This document shows, piece after piece, positions 23,806 to 33,214 of a DNA stretch of 64,000 nt (within the stretch, counting starts at the first letter, position 1; every line of letters starts with the position of its first letter). The stretch covers positions 1,364,001-1,428,000 of the forward strand of contig NZ_JACWIJ010000002.1 of the NCBI RefSeq assembly GCF_017811175.1, read 5' to 3'. The stretch is from Melaminivora jejuensis (GTDB taxonomy: Bacteria > Pseudomonadota > Gammaproteobacteria > Burkholderiales > Burkholderiaceae_C). The notes beneath the pieces were generated by a model. The model was given only the letters and a program-made list of their open reading frames with translations. It was not told where the DNA came from and made no database searches. The translations under genes were made by a program, and so were the position numbers.

Positions 23806-26775
23806 ATGTCCCTGGTCTTCCTTGTCCTGCTGCCCTTCGCCGGGAGCCTGCTGGCTGCCGTGCTGCCGGCCAACGCGCGCAATACCGAATCCACCCTGGC
23901 CGGAGTGATCGCGCTTTTTTGCACTGTCTGGACAGCCCTGTCCTTCCCGGCCATCGAAGATGGCGGCGTGCTGCGCCAGGACATCGACTGGCTGCCCGCG
24001 CTGGGCCTGCAGCTGACCATCCGCATGGACGGCTTTGCCTGGATGTTCGCCATGCTGGTCTTCGGCATCGGCACGCTGGTGGTGCTGTATGCGCGCTACT
24101 ACATGTCGCCGGCCGATCCGGTTCCGCGCTTTTTCTCCTTCCTGCTGGCCTTCATGGGCTCCATGGCCGGGGTGGTGCTGTCGGGTAACCTGATCGTGCT
24201 GGTCTTCTTCTGGGAGCTGACCAGCCTGTTCTCCTTTCTCTTGATCGGCTACTGGCACCACCGCGAGGACGCCCGGCGCGGCGCGCGCATGGCGCTCACC
24301 GTGACGGCCTCGGGCGGCCTGTGCCTGCTGGCCGGCGTGCTGGTCATGGGCCACATCGTCGGCAGCTACGACCTGGAGCACGTGCTGCAATCCGCCGAGC
24401 TGCTGCGCGCCCATCCCCTGTACCTGACGGCACTGGTGCTGGTGCTGCTGGGCGCCTTCACCAAAAGCGCGCAGTTTCCCTTCCACTTCTGGCTGCCGCA
24501 CGCCATGGCTGCGCCCACGCCGGTGTCGAGCTACCTGCACTCGGCCACCATGGTCAAGGCCGGGGTGTTTTTGCTGGCGCGGCTGTGGCCCGTCATGGGC
24601 GACACCGAGGCCTGGTTCTGGCTGGTCGGCGGCGCTGGCGTATGTACCTTCCTGGTGGGCGGCTACGCGGCCATGTTCCAAAACGACCTCAAGGGTTTGC
24701 TCGCGTATTCGACCATCTCGCACCTGGGCCTGATCGTGCTGCTGCTGGGACTGAACAGCCGCCTGGCCGCCGTGGCCGCCGTGTTCCACATCATCAACCA
24801 CGCGACCTTCAAGGCCTCGCTGTTCATGGCCGCCGGCATCATCGACCACGAAAGCGGCACGCGCGATATCCGCCGCCTGTCGGGCCTGCGCCTGATGATG
24901 CCCATCACCGCCACGCTGGCTGCCGTGGCCAGCGCCGCCATGGCCGGGGTGCCCCTGCTCAACGGCTTTCTGTCCAAGGAAATGTTTTTTGCCGAGACGG
25001 TCTATCTGGACGTCTCGCCCCTGGTCGGCATGGCACTGCCCACAGCGGCCACGCTGGGCGGCATGTTCAGCGTGGCCTATTCGCTGCGCTTTGTGGTCGA
25101 TGTCTTCGGCGGGCCGCCGGCGACAGACCTGCCGCACGAGCCGCACGAGCCGCCGCACTGGATGCGCGTGCCGGTCGAGCTGCTGGTGCTGATCTGCCTG
25201 GTGGTGGGCGTCTTCCCGGCCTGGGCCATAGGCCGCTACCTGGACGCCGCCGCCCTGCCGGTGGTCGGCGGCGAATTGCCGCCCTTCAGCCTGGCACTGT
25301 GGCACGGCGTCAATGCACCGCTGGTCATGAGCTTCGTGGCGCTGGGTGGCGGCACGGCGCTGTACCTGTTCCTGCGCCGCCAGCGCGAGGCCGGGCGCGT
25401 CGAGGCTGCGCCGCTGGTGGCGCGCGTCAGCGGCAAGCGCATCTTCGAGTGGCTGCTGGCCTGGGCCACCAATGGCAGCCGCCGGGCACGGCGCCTGCTG
25501 TCCACCCGGCGGCTGCAATGGCAGATGCTGTGGCTGGTGCTGGCCACGCTGGCCGCAGCCGCCCTGCCGCTGCTGCCTGCCGTGGGTACGCAGGGCGCAG
25601 TGCGCCCACAACTGCCGCTGTCGCCCGCGTTTGCACTGCTGTGGCTGCTGGGCGCCATGTGCGCGCTGGCCACGGCCTGGCAGGCCAAATACCACCGGCT
25701 GGCAGCGCTGGTCTTCATGGGCGGTGCGGGCTTGTGCGTGTGCATCACCTTTCTGTGGTTCTCGGCACCCGATCTGGCGCTGACCCAGCTGTCGGTAGAG
25801 GTGGTGACCACGGTGCTGTTCCTGCTGGGCCTGCGCTGGCTACCCAGGCGCGACGCCACCCTGCCGGCGGCCGACTCCCACGCCCTGATCGCCCGCGCGC
25901 GCCGCCTACGCGACTTCTTGATCGCCCTGGCCGCAGGCGGCGGCATGGCCTGGCTGGCCTTTGCCATGATGAGCCGCCCATTTGCCGACAGCACCTCGAC
26001 CTTCTTCCTGGAACGCGCCCTGCCCGAGGGCGGCGGCGCCAACGTGGTCAACGTCATGCTGGTGGACTTCCGCGGCTTCGACACCTTTGGCGAGATCATC
26101 GTGCTGGGCGTGGTGGCGCTCACGGTCTATGCGCTGCTGCGGCGCTTTCGCCCCGCCGGCGAGGCCATGGATCTGCCCGAGCAGCAGCGCTACCTGCCCG
26201 CCGACCTGCAGACCGACCTGCTGAATCCGCGCAACGCCGCCGACACCGCCATCGGCTACCTGATGGTGCCGGCAGTGCTGGTGCGCCTGCTGCTGCCCTT
26301 CACGGCGCTGGTATCGATCTATCTGTTCCTGCGCGGGCACGACAGGCCAGGCGGCGGCTTTGTCGCCGGGCTGGTGTTTTCCGTGGCGCTGGTGCTGCAG
26401 TACATCATCTCCGGCACCGAATGGGTGGAGGCGCACATGCGCCTGTTCCCGCGCCGCTGGATCGCCACCGGCATGTTGCTGGCGCTGGGCACCGGCCTGG
26501 GCGCGGTAGTGCTGGACTACCCCTTCCTGACCAGCCACATGGCATCGCTGCAACTGCCGGTAGTCGGCGAACTACACATCGCCAGCGCCCTGTTCTTCGA
26601 CGCCGGGGTATTTGCACTGGTAGTCGGCAGCACGCTCTTGATCCTGACGGCGATTGCCCACCAGTCGGTACGCAGCCACCGCTGGCATGCCCGGCTGCTG
26701 GAGGAAGAGCAACTGGCCATGGCGACACTGGTCAGCTACGACGACGACACGACACCCGTGCGGGAGGCACGCTGA
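23806..26775 (+). CDS. mrpA: Mrp/Pha cation-proton antiporter subunit A-B fusion
   Basis: About 989 residues. The N-terminal two-thirds are MrpA, a relative of Complex I subunit NuoL (PVSSYLHSATMVKAGVFLLARL, LLAYSTISHLGLI), followed by an MrpA C-terminal region and a fused MrpB domain (about 815-970; PAVLVRLLLPFTALVSIYLFLRG, GGGFVAGL). Such A-B fusions are usual in proteobacterial six-gene Mrp/Pha operons, which exchange Na+ or K+ for protons. The start MSLVFLVL is preferred to an ATG four codons upstream on conservation. The stop overlaps mrpC. Confidence 0.93.
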   Translation: MSLVFLVLLPFAGSLLAAVLPANARNTESTLAGVIALFCTVWTALSFPAIEDGGVLRQDIDWLPALGLQLTIRMDGFAWMFAMLVFGIGTLVVLYARYYMSPADPVPRFFSFLLAFMGSMAGVVLSGNLIVLVFFWELTSLFSFLLIGYWHHREDARRGARMALTVTASGGLCLLAGVLVMGHIVGSYDLEHVLQSAELLRAHPLYLTALVLVLLGAFTKSAQFPFHFWLPHAMAAPTPVSSYLHSATMVKAGVFLLARLWPVMGDTEAWFWLVGGAGVCTFLVGGYAAMFQNDLKGLLAYSTISHLGLIVLLLGLNSRLAAVAAVFHIINHATFKASLFMAAGIIDHESGTRDIRRLSGLRLMMPITATLAAVASAAMAGVPLLNGFLSKEMFFAETVYLDVSPLVGMALPTAATLGGMFSVAYSLRFVVDVFGGPPATDLPHEPHEPPHWMRVPVELLVLICLVVGVFPAWAIGRYLDAAALPVVGGELPPFSLALWHGVNAPLVMSFVALGGGTALYLFLRRQREAGRVEAAPLVARVSGKRIFEWLLAWATNGSRRARRLLSTRRLQWQMLWLVLATLAAAALPLLPAVGTQGAVRPQLPLSPAFALLWLLGAMCALATAWQAKYHRLAALVFMGGAGLCVCITFLWFSAPDLALTQLSVEVVTTVLFLLGLRWLPRRDATLPAADSHALIARARRLRDFLIALAAGGGMAWLAFAMMSRPFADSTSTFFLERALPEGGGANVVNVMLVDFRGFDTFGEIIVLGVVALTVYALLRRFRPAGEAMDLPEQQRYLPADLQTDLLNPRNAADTAIGYLMVPAVLVRLLLPFTALVSIYLFLRGHDRPGGGFVAGLVFSVALVLQYIISGTEWVEAHMRLFPRRWIATGMLLALGTGLGAVVLDYPFLTSHMASLQLPVVGELHIASALFFDAGVFALVVGSTLLILTAIAHQSVRSHRWHARLLEEEQLAMATLVSYDDDTTPVREAR

Positions 26776-27140
26776 TGGAACTGATACTGGCCCTGGCCAT
26801 TGGCGTGCTGACCGGCTCGGGCGTGTGGCTGCTGCTGCGCCCGCGCACCTTTCAGATCATCCTGGGCCTGTCGCTGCTGTCGTATGCGGTCAATCTGTTC
26901 ATCTTCAGCATGGGCCGCCTGGGCCTGGCCGAGGGGCAGGAGCCCGTCCTCGCACCCGGCGTGCCGACCGACCTGCAGCACTACGCCGACCCGCTGCCCC
27001 AGGCCCTGGTGCTGACCGCCATCGTCATCGGCTTTGCCATGACGGCGCTGTTCCTGGTGGTGCTGCTGGCCTCGCGCGGCATCAGCGGCACCGACCACGT
27101 GGACGGCACGCACGCCCATGACAGCCAGGAGATGCCGTGA
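26775..27140 (+). CDS. mrpC: Mrp/Pha antiporter subunit C
   Basis: 121 residues with three membrane helices, related to NuoK (LLLRPRTFQIILGLSLLSYAVNLFIFSMG; DPLPQALVLTAIVIGFAMTALFLVVLL). It starts within the mrpA stop codon (TGATG) and its own end overlaps the mrpD start. The tail is His/Asp-rich. Confidence 0.93.
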   Translation: MELILALAIGVLTGSGVWLLLRPRTFQIILGLSLLSYAVNLFIFSMGRLGLAEGQEPVLAPGVPTDLQHYADPLPQALVLTAIVIGFAMTALFLVVLLASRGISGTDHVDGTHAHDSQEMP

Positions 27141-28855
27141 CCGCTCTTGCCGAACTGGCGGCACGCTGGATGCCGCACCTGATGCTGGCGCCCATCGCCC
27201 TGCCGCTGCTGACGGCCACGCTGACGCTGCTCATGCGCGAGGAGCGCCAGCGCTTCAAGCTGGGCCTGAACATCGTCTCCACCGCACTGGGCCTGCTCAT
27301 CGCCCTGGCGCTGCTGCGCTGGACGCACCAATCCAGCACGCCAGCTGGCATGGGCGTGTATCTGCAGGGCAACTGGGAAGCGCCCTTTGGCATCGTGCTG
27401 GTGCTCGATCGGCTGACCGCGCTGATGCTGACGCTGACCAGCACCATCGCCCTGTGCGCCATCATTTTTGCCGGCACGCGCTGGCACCGCGCAGGCGTGC
27501 ATTTCCACACCCTGTACCAGCTGCAGCTGATGGGCCTGGCCGGTGCCTTCCTGACCGGCGACCTGTTCAACCTGTTCGTGTTCTTTGAGATCATGCTGGC
27601 TGCCTCTTACGGGCTGCTGTTGCACGGCTCGGGGCGCACGCGCGTGCAGTCGGGCCTGCACTACATCGCCATCAACCTGGCGGCGTCCTCGCTGTTTCTG
27701 ATCGGCGCGTCCATGCTGTATGGGATTACCGGCACGCTGAACATGGCCGACCTGGCGCGCGCCGTGCCGCTGGTGGCCGGCAGCGATGTGGGCCTGCTGC
27801 ACGCCGCCGCCGCCATTCTGGCCACGGCCTTCCTGATCAAGGCTGCCGTGTGGCCCCTCAACTTCTGGCTGGTGCCGGCCTATGGCGCAGCCACGGCGCC
27901 GGTAGGCGCGCTGTTTGCCGTCATGACCAAGGTCGGCATCTACACGCTGCTGCGCCTGTGGACGCTGCTGTTCGGCAGCGAGGCCGGCGCTTCGGCGCTG
28001 TTCGGCGGGCCGTGGCTGACAGGCGCCGGCATGGTCACCATGGCGTTTGGCGCCATCGGCATGATGGCCTCTCAGCGGCCCGTGCAGCTGGCCGGCTTTG
28101 CCGCCGTACTGTCCTCGGGCACGGTGCTGGCGGCCACGGGCTTTGGCCAGAACCAGCTCACCGCCGCCATGCTGTACTACCTGCCCGGCTCGACCCTGGC
28201 CATTGCCGCGCTGTTCCTGCTGGCCGACCTGATCGAGCGCTGGCGCATCGACGGCACGGCCCTGCGCGCCGACGACGGCGACGAGGCGCCCTTTCTGACG
28301 CCCGAGCTGGTGCCGCGCCCCGGCCTGAACCTGGACGACGAGGAGGAGGTGCTGGTGGGCCGCGTCATCCCCGCCGCCGCCGCGCTGCTGGGCCTGGCCT
28401 GGCTGGTCAGCACGCTGGTCATTGCCGGACTGCCGCCGCTGTCGGGCTTCGTCGGCAAGTTCGCCATGCTGACGGCCCTGCTCAATCCACTGGGCCTGGG
28501 CGCGTCTGCCGGAGTGCGGCCCGGCATGGCCGGCTGGACGCTGCTGGCATTGCTGATCGGCACCGGGCTGCTGTCGCTCACCGCCCTGACCCGCACCGGC
28601 ATCCGCAATTTCTGGGCAGCGTCCGAGCGCTTGGCGCCGCGCCTGCATGTGCTGGAAGGCCTGCCGGTGGCGGCGCTGCTGCTGGCCTGCACCGCGCTGA
28701 CGCTGCGCGCCGAGCCAGCCCTGCGCTTCACCCAGGCCGCCGCCGACGCCCTGCACGCCCCGCAGACCTATGTCCGCGCCGTGCTGGGCACACGCGCCGT
28801 GCCCAACCCGGCCCCCGCCGAAGTAGCGCCGGCCACGGCAGCGGCGCAACCCTGA
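27137..28855 (+). CDS. mrpD: Mrp/Pha antiporter subunit D
   Basis: 572 residues, a NuoN/NuoM-like proton-translocating subunit with about 14 helices. Key blocks are LFNLFVFFEIMLAASYGLLLHG, AFLIKAAVWPLNFWLVPAYG and PPLSGFVGKFAML. The GTG start overlaps the mrpC stop. It carries an acidic loop (LNLDDEEEVLV) between late helices. Confidence 0.94.
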   Translation: MTALAELAARWMPHLMLAPIALPLLTATLTLLMREERQRFKLGLNIVSTALGLLIALALLRWTHQSSTPAGMGVYLQGNWEAPFGIVLVLDRLTALMLTLTSTIALCAIIFAGTRWHRAGVHFHTLYQLQLMGLAGAFLTGDLFNLFVFFEIMLAASYGLLLHGSGRTRVQSGLHYIAINLAASSLFLIGASMLYGITGTLNMADLARAVPLVAGSDVGLLHAAAAILATAFLIKAAVWPLNFWLVPAYGAATAPVGALFAVMTKVGIYTLLRLWTLLFGSEAGASALFGGPWLTGAGMVTMAFGAIGMMASQRPVQLAGFAAVLSSGTVLAATGFGQNQLTAAMLYYLPGSTLAIAALFLLADLIERWRIDGTALRADDGDEAPFLTPELVPRPGLNLDDEEEVLVGRVIPAAAALLGLAWLVSTLVIAGLPPLSGFVGKFAMLTALLNPLGLGASAGVRPGMAGWTLLALLIGTGLLSLTALTRTGIRNFWAASERLAPRLHVLEGLPVAALLLACTALTLRAEPALRFTQAAADALHAPQTYVRAVLGTRAVPNPAPAEVAPATAAAQP

Positions 28856-28880
28856 GGCACGCAAAGAGGAGAACAAGCTC

Positions 28881-29372
28881 GTGAAGAAGATATTGCCCGC
28901 GCCGCTGGTGTCGCTGGGGCTGTTCCTGATCTGGCTGATGCTCAACCACTCGCTCAGCGCCGGCCACCTGCTGCTGGCCGGCGTGCTGGCGCTGGCGCTG
29001 CCGCTGGTCTTTGCCTCGCTGCGCCCGCAGCAGGTGCGCGTGCGCCGGCCACTGGCCGTGCTGCGCCTGTGCTACATCGTCATGGTGGACACGGCCGAGT
29101 CCAACATCGCCGTGCTGCGCGCCCTGCTGCGTCCCGGCCCGCCGCGCCATCCGTCGGACTTCGTGATCATCCCGCTGCAATTGCGCGATCCCAACGCGCT
29201 GGCCGTGCTGGCCATGATCGTGTGCATCACACCCGGCACATCCTGGGCCGAGCTATCGCTGGATCGCTCGCTGCTGATGCTGCATGTGCTGGAGGTGGCC
29301 GATGCGCCGGCCATCATCGAGCACGTCAAGATGCGCTACGAGCGCCCGCTGATGGAGATCTTCGAGTCATGA
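28881..29372 (+). CDS. mrpE: Mrp/Pha antiporter subunit E
   Basis: 163 residues with N-terminal helices (LFLIWLMLNHSLSAGHLLLAGVLAL) and the conserved VMVDTAESNIAVLR..ITPGTSWAELSLD..HVLEV core of MrpE. The GTG start at 28881 is preceded by AGAGGAGAAC. It overlaps mrpF by 4 bases. Confidence 0.92.
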   Translation: MKKILPAPLVSLGLFLIWLMLNHSLSAGHLLLAGVLALALPLVFASLRPQQVRVRRPLAVLRLCYIVMVDTAESNIAVLRALLRPGPPRHPSDFVIIPLQLRDPNALAVLAMIVCITPGTSWAELSLDRSLLMLHVLEVADAPAIIEHVKMRYERPLMEIFES

Positions 29373-29650
29373 CAAGCCCCGTCCTGTCCTGGGCCGTGCC
29401 GCTGGCGCTGCTGGTGCTAGCGCTGGCCATGCTGCTGTGCCTGGTGCGCGTGGTGCTGGGGCCGAACGCGCAAGACCGCATCCTGGCACTGGACTGCATG
29501 TACCTCAACGGGATGCTGGTCATGCTGCTGCTGGGCATCCGCTACAGCAGCATCAATTACTTCGAGGCAGCCATGCTGATCGCCCTGCTGGGCTTTGTCA
29601 GCTCGACGGCGCTGGCCAAGTTCCTGCTGCGCGGGGAGCTGATCGAATGA
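29369..29650 (+). CDS. mrpF: Mrp/Pha antiporter subunit F
   Basis: 93 residues, three membrane helices, with the conserved VRVVLGPNAQDRILALDCM block. The start overlaps the mrpE stop (ATGA) and the end overlaps mrpG, as in other Mrp operons. Confidence 0.92.
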   Translation: MTSPVLSWAVPLALLVLALAMLLCLVRVVLGPNAQDRILALDCMYLNGMLVMLLLGIRYSSINYFEAAMLIALLGFVSSTALAKFLLRGELIE

Positions 29651-30009
29651 ACCCCGCCGAGCTGCCGCTGTGGCTGGACATCGTGATCTCGGCGCTGGTG
29701 CTGCTGGGCGCGCTGATCGCCTTCATGGGCTCATTCGGCTTGCTGCGGCTGAAGAATTACTTCGAGCGCGTCCACGCCCCGTCCATCATCGCCACGCTGG
29801 GCTGCTGGTGCGTCATGCACGCCACGCTGATCTATTTCTCCGCCATCGACCGCCTGGCACTGCACGCGCTGCTGATCGCCCTGTTCGTGGCGGTGACGGT
29901 GCCGGTGACCACCATCTTCCTGATGCGCGCGGCGCTGTTTCGCGCCCGGCGCATGGGCGAGCCAGTGCCGCCCAGCCTGAGCAGCACCAGCCGCGAGCAT
30001 GACGTTTGA
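29647..30009 (+). CDS. mrpG: Mrp/Pha antiporter subunit G
   Basis: 120 residues with three helices and the MrpG motif GSFGLLRLKNYFERVHAPS. It is the last gene of the antiporter operon and is followed directly by a family repeat. Together the six genes encode a complete Mrp complex for sodium or alkali tolerance. Confidence 0.93.
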   Translation: MNPAELPLWLDIVISALVLLGALIAFMGSFGLLRLKNYFERVHAPSIIATLGCWCVMHATLIYFSAIDRLALHALLIALFVAVTVPVTTIFLMRAALFRARRMGEPVPPSLSSTSREHDV

Positions 30010-30010
30010 C

Positions 30011-30070
30011 TCCTGAATTCATAGCTATCAGTGCTTGACCAGCAAGGGTTTGAGCCGATTTTCATCATAA
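30011..30070 (+). repeat. Intergenic repeat after mrpG
   Basis: A near-consensus copy: ATAGCTATCAGTGCTTGACC, AGCAAGGGTTTGAGCCGATT and TTCATCAT. It starts two bases after the mrpG stop codon. Confidence 0.8.
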
Positions 30071-30083
30071 ATCCAAGCCTGCC

Positions 30084-31942
30084 ATGCACCCGCCACTCGA
30101 TCAGGCGCCGCCCATCCTGGACCTCGCGCTGGAGCGCACCCTGACGGCCTGGGTGCAGCGCTTCTCGCAGCCGCAGTGGCGCGGCAAATTCATCGAGGGC
30201 TGGCTGTTCGAAAGCCCACCGGCACGGCGCGCTGCCGAGCAGCAGTTGGCGGCCGCCGGCGTGCAGGCACGCTTTCACAGCGCCTACAAGCCGCTGGTGC
30301 AGTTCTTCCTCGATGAAGTGGTGAGCGCCGCAACCGCAGCGCAGCTGGCCAGCGTCCATATCGACTACCCGCAGCCGGCGGCAGGCGATGCCCGGCGCTT
30401 CGCTCTGGAGGCCTATCCGCTGGCCGCGCTGCTGCCTGCCGGCGCCGTGCAGCTGCTGGCGCGCAGTGATCAGCAGCCCTGGTATGGCGTGCGCCTGCGC
30501 TGGCACGGTGGCCGCACGAGGACGGCACGCATCCATGCGCCCAACCGGCAACACCCGGACAGCACCGGCACCCCGGTGCTCTCGCCCACCGGCTGGCTGC
30601 GCGTGGGCAGCAGCGCCGGGCTGGCGGATGTGCTCGACAGCGCCGTCAGCACCGACTACGAGGAGGCTTGGCAGCAGATCATGCAGGCCGTTGCACGCCA
30701 CCCCTGGCCGGCGCAGGAGCCCTACTTCGAGCGCCTGGACATCCGCATCGACCTGCCCGGCTACGAGCAGCCCATCACCTGGGCCGACGAGACCATCAGC
30801 ACCCTGGAGGCGCTGCACGAGGACGTGTATTTTTCGCTGCTGGAGTTCTTCCAGCAGCACAGTGGCCGCACTGCGGGCGATCGCCGGCTGCAGCCCGGGC
30901 AGATCGTGCCGGACGTACGCGCTGGCGCCGAACAGGTGCGCGTGCGCGTGCAACTGCGCGCGTTCGATGAACCTGAGCCGCCCAAAGGCGCCTGGCCCGG
31001 CACCAGGGCCGAGGCGCAGGGCGCCCGTGGCCTGGCCCAGAACGGCCAGCCGCCCCTGGAGCTGCTGGACAGCCCGCCTCCAGCAGCACTCATCGAGCGC
31101 ATCATGCGCACCTGGCCTGCCGAGCGCTTCAGCGCGCCGACGCGCCAGGGCCGCGCGGTGCAGGGCTGCTACCGCGCCGGCAGCCAGGAGCCGGTCTTCA
31201 TCAGCGCCGGGCAGCACGCCAACGAGACCTCGGGCATCGTCGGCGCCCTGCGGGCGGCGCAGGCGCTGCACGCGCAGCCAGGGGCGCACTTCGCCCTGAT
31301 CGCGCTGGAAAACCCGGACGGCTACGCCCTGCACCGCGAGCTGTGTCAGCAGCACCCGGGCCACATGCACCACGCGGCGCGCTACAGCGCGCTGGGCGAT
31401 GACATCGAATACCGCGAACACGCCCCGCTGCTGGAGCGCCAGGCGCGCCAGACCGCCCTGGCGCTGTCGGGCGCCCGGCTGCACGTCAACCTGCACGGCT
31501 ACCCGGCGCATGAATGGACACGGCCCCTGTCTGGCTACATGCCGCGCGGCTTTGCGGACTGGATGCTGCCCAAGGGCTTTTTCCTGATCCTGCGCCACCA
31601 CAGCGGTTGGCAGGGGCGCGCCCGCGCCCTGCTGCACAGCGTGTGCCGGCAATTGCTGCAAGTCCCTGGCCTGGCCGAATTCAACCAGCGCCAGCGCCAG
31701 CTGTACGAATGCCACGCCGGCCCCTGCCCTTCGAGGTCATCGACGGCATCGCCTGCATGGTGCAGGAGAACACGCGCGATGCGCCGGTCACGCTGATCAG
31801 CGAGTTTCCGGACGAGACCATCCACGGGCCGGCCTTTCGCTTCGCGCACACGGTGCAGATGCAGACCGTGCTGGCGGCGGTGCGAGCCTGGCAGCATCTG
31901 GCGCGCGCATCCGAAAACGTGGGTAGTCGAGCGCTCACATGA
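30084..31942 (+). pseudogene. M14-family metallopeptidase-like protein, frameshifted at the 3' end
   Basis: The first frame encodes about 545 residues. A zinc-carboxypeptidase-type site is visible: GQHANETSG (H378, E381) and, about 90 residues on, LHVNLHGYPAHEW. After LYECHAGP a run of four C (31721-31724) breaks the frame; a fifth C would give HAGPLPFEVIDGIACMVQENTRDAPVTLI and run to 31942, for about 619 residues. The N-terminal 350 residues have no domain I recognise. Substrate unknown. The single-C deficit suggests sequencing error. Confidence 0.7.
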
Positions 31943-32000
31943 GCAGCGTGCCCGAGGGCCGCACCAGCGTGGGATGAGCTGGCAGCAGGGCAAAAAATGA

Positions 32001-32030
32001 AAAAGCCACCCGGGTGAGCGGGTGGCTTTT
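32001..32030. terminator. Bidirectional intrinsic terminator
   Basis: AAAAGCCACCC / GGGTGGCTTTT makes an 11-bp stem with an 8-base loop. It separates the plus-strand peptidase gene from the minus-strand tRNAs and can terminate both. Confidence 0.85.
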
Positions 32031-32083
32031 CACGGAGTTTCCACATTTTTTCCGTAGCCTGGTCTGCTGCGGATGTGTCATCC

Positions 32084-32160
32084 TGGTAGGCGCGATTGGA
32101 CTCGAACCAACGACCCCCACCATGTCAAGGTGGTGCTCTAACCAGCTGAGCTACGCGCCT
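32084..32160 (-). tRNA. tRNA-Val (GAC)
   Basis: The cloverleaf reads AGGCGCG acceptor, TAGCTCAGCTGGTTAGAGCA D-arm, anticodon loop in CCTTGACATGG (GAC), GGTTCGAGTCC T-arm and an encoded CCA. 77 nt including CCA. Confidence 0.95.
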
Positions 32161-32200
32161 GTGGGTCGGTTTGGAAAAACCCGAGAGTCTTTCCTGAAAT

Positions 32201-32277
32201 TGGTCGGCGTGGCGGGATTCGAACTCGCGACCCCTTGCACCCCATGCAAGTGCGCTACCAGGCTGCGCTACACGCCG
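32201..32277 (-). tRNA. tRNA-Pro (GGG)
   Basis: CGGCGTG acceptor, AGCGCAGCCTGGTAGCGCA D-arm, anticodon loop ATGGGGT with GGG, GTTCGAATCC T-arm, discriminator A and encoded CCA. It is 40 bases from tRNA-Val on the same strand and probably shares its transcript, downstream of merR. Confidence 0.95.
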
Positions 32278-32310
32278 ACAAGACCTAGATTATATGCAGA
32301 AAAAACAGCC

Positions 32311-32772
32311 TCAAAAGAGAATCGCGCGAATTTCTTCCAACTCCCGGCGCAGCGCTGCCGGATCGACCTGGGCGGCCTGAGCCGATGCACCCGGGCCGGC
32401 TTCCAGGCACACGGTGACAGGGGCCGGCTGCGGCTGCACGGCGCTGACCGCCTCATCCGGCGGATCAGCGAGCAGGGCGGCATGGACAGCCAGCTCCTGG
32501 GCGCCGCGCCCGCCCAGGCCCAGCTCTTGCAGGCGGTTGCGCGCGCCGCTGATGGTGAAGCCCTGCTCGTACAGCAGTTCGCGGATGCGCCGGATCATCA
32601 ACACCTCATGGTGCTGGTAGTAGCGCCGGTTGCCTCTGCGCTTCATGGGGCGCAATTGCGTGAACTCCTGCTCCCAGTAGCGCAGCACATGGGGCTTGAC
32701 GCCGCACAGCTGCGCCACCTCACCGGTGGTGAAATAGCGCTTGGCCGGCAGGGGAGGAAGCTCGGAATTCAT
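32311..32772 (-). CDS. MerR-family transcriptional regulator
   Basis: 153 residues with an N-terminal MerR winged helix (KRYFTTGEVAQLCGVKPHVLRYWEQEF) and RRGNRRYYQHHEVLMIRRIRELLYEQGFTI, then a Pro/Ala-rich C-terminal part without effector-binding cysteines. This type commonly lies downstream of ihfA in Burkholderiales; its target is unknown. The start MNSELPPLPAK avoids a low-complexity extension into the ihfA gap. Confidence 0.88.
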   Translation of the reverse strand: MNSELPPLPAKRYFTTGEVAQLCGVKPHVLRYWEQEFTQLRPMKRRGNRRYYQHHEVLMIRRIRELLYEQGFTISGARNRLQELGLGGRGAQELAVHAALLADPPDEAVSAVQPQPAPVTVCLEAGPGASAQAAQVDPAALRRELEEIRAILF

Positions 32773-32851
32773 GGCACAGGCGACACAGGCGCGAAGCGTT
32801 CGACAGGAGCAACAGGGTAGCCCGGCTGCCCCTGCTGCACCATGGGGCAAA

Positions 32852-33214
32852 TCAGGCCTTGCCCGGCAGCAGTTCCTGCTGGATCTGCTCCTTGAGCTTG
32901 CTGCTGGCGTGAAAGGTCACCACGCGCCGTGCCTCGATGGGGATCAGCTCGCCGGTACGCGGGTTGCGCCCCGGGCGCGGCGCCTTCGTGCGGATCTGAA
33001 AGTTGCCAAAACCCGACAGCTTCACATCCTCGCCCTGCGCCAGACGCTCGGCCATCAGCTCGAAGAAGGCATCGACCATGTCCTTGGACTCGCGTTTGTT
33101 CAGGCCGATCTGCTCGAACAGCAACTCGGCCAGTTGCGCCTTGGTCAGGGCCGGCGCCTCCAGGCCCTGCGCCGACAACAAGGGCGAGGATTGGCCAGAG
33201 ATCTCACGCTTCAT
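32852..33214 (-). CDS. ihfA: Integration host factor alpha subunit
   Basis: 120 residues, with an N-terminal extension of about 20 residues over E. coli IhfA. Conserved parts are [29 protein letters not shown] and the DNA arm [26 protein letters not shown]. The ATG overlaps the pheT stop by 4 bases, so it is coupled to pheT, an old pheST-ihfA linkage. Confidence 0.95.
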   Translation of the reverse strand: MKREISGQSSPLLSAQGLEAPALTKAQLAELLFEQIGLNKRESKDMVDAFFELMAERLAQGEDVKLSGFGNFQIRTKAPRPGRNPRTGELIPIEARRVVTFHASSKLKEQIQQELLPGKA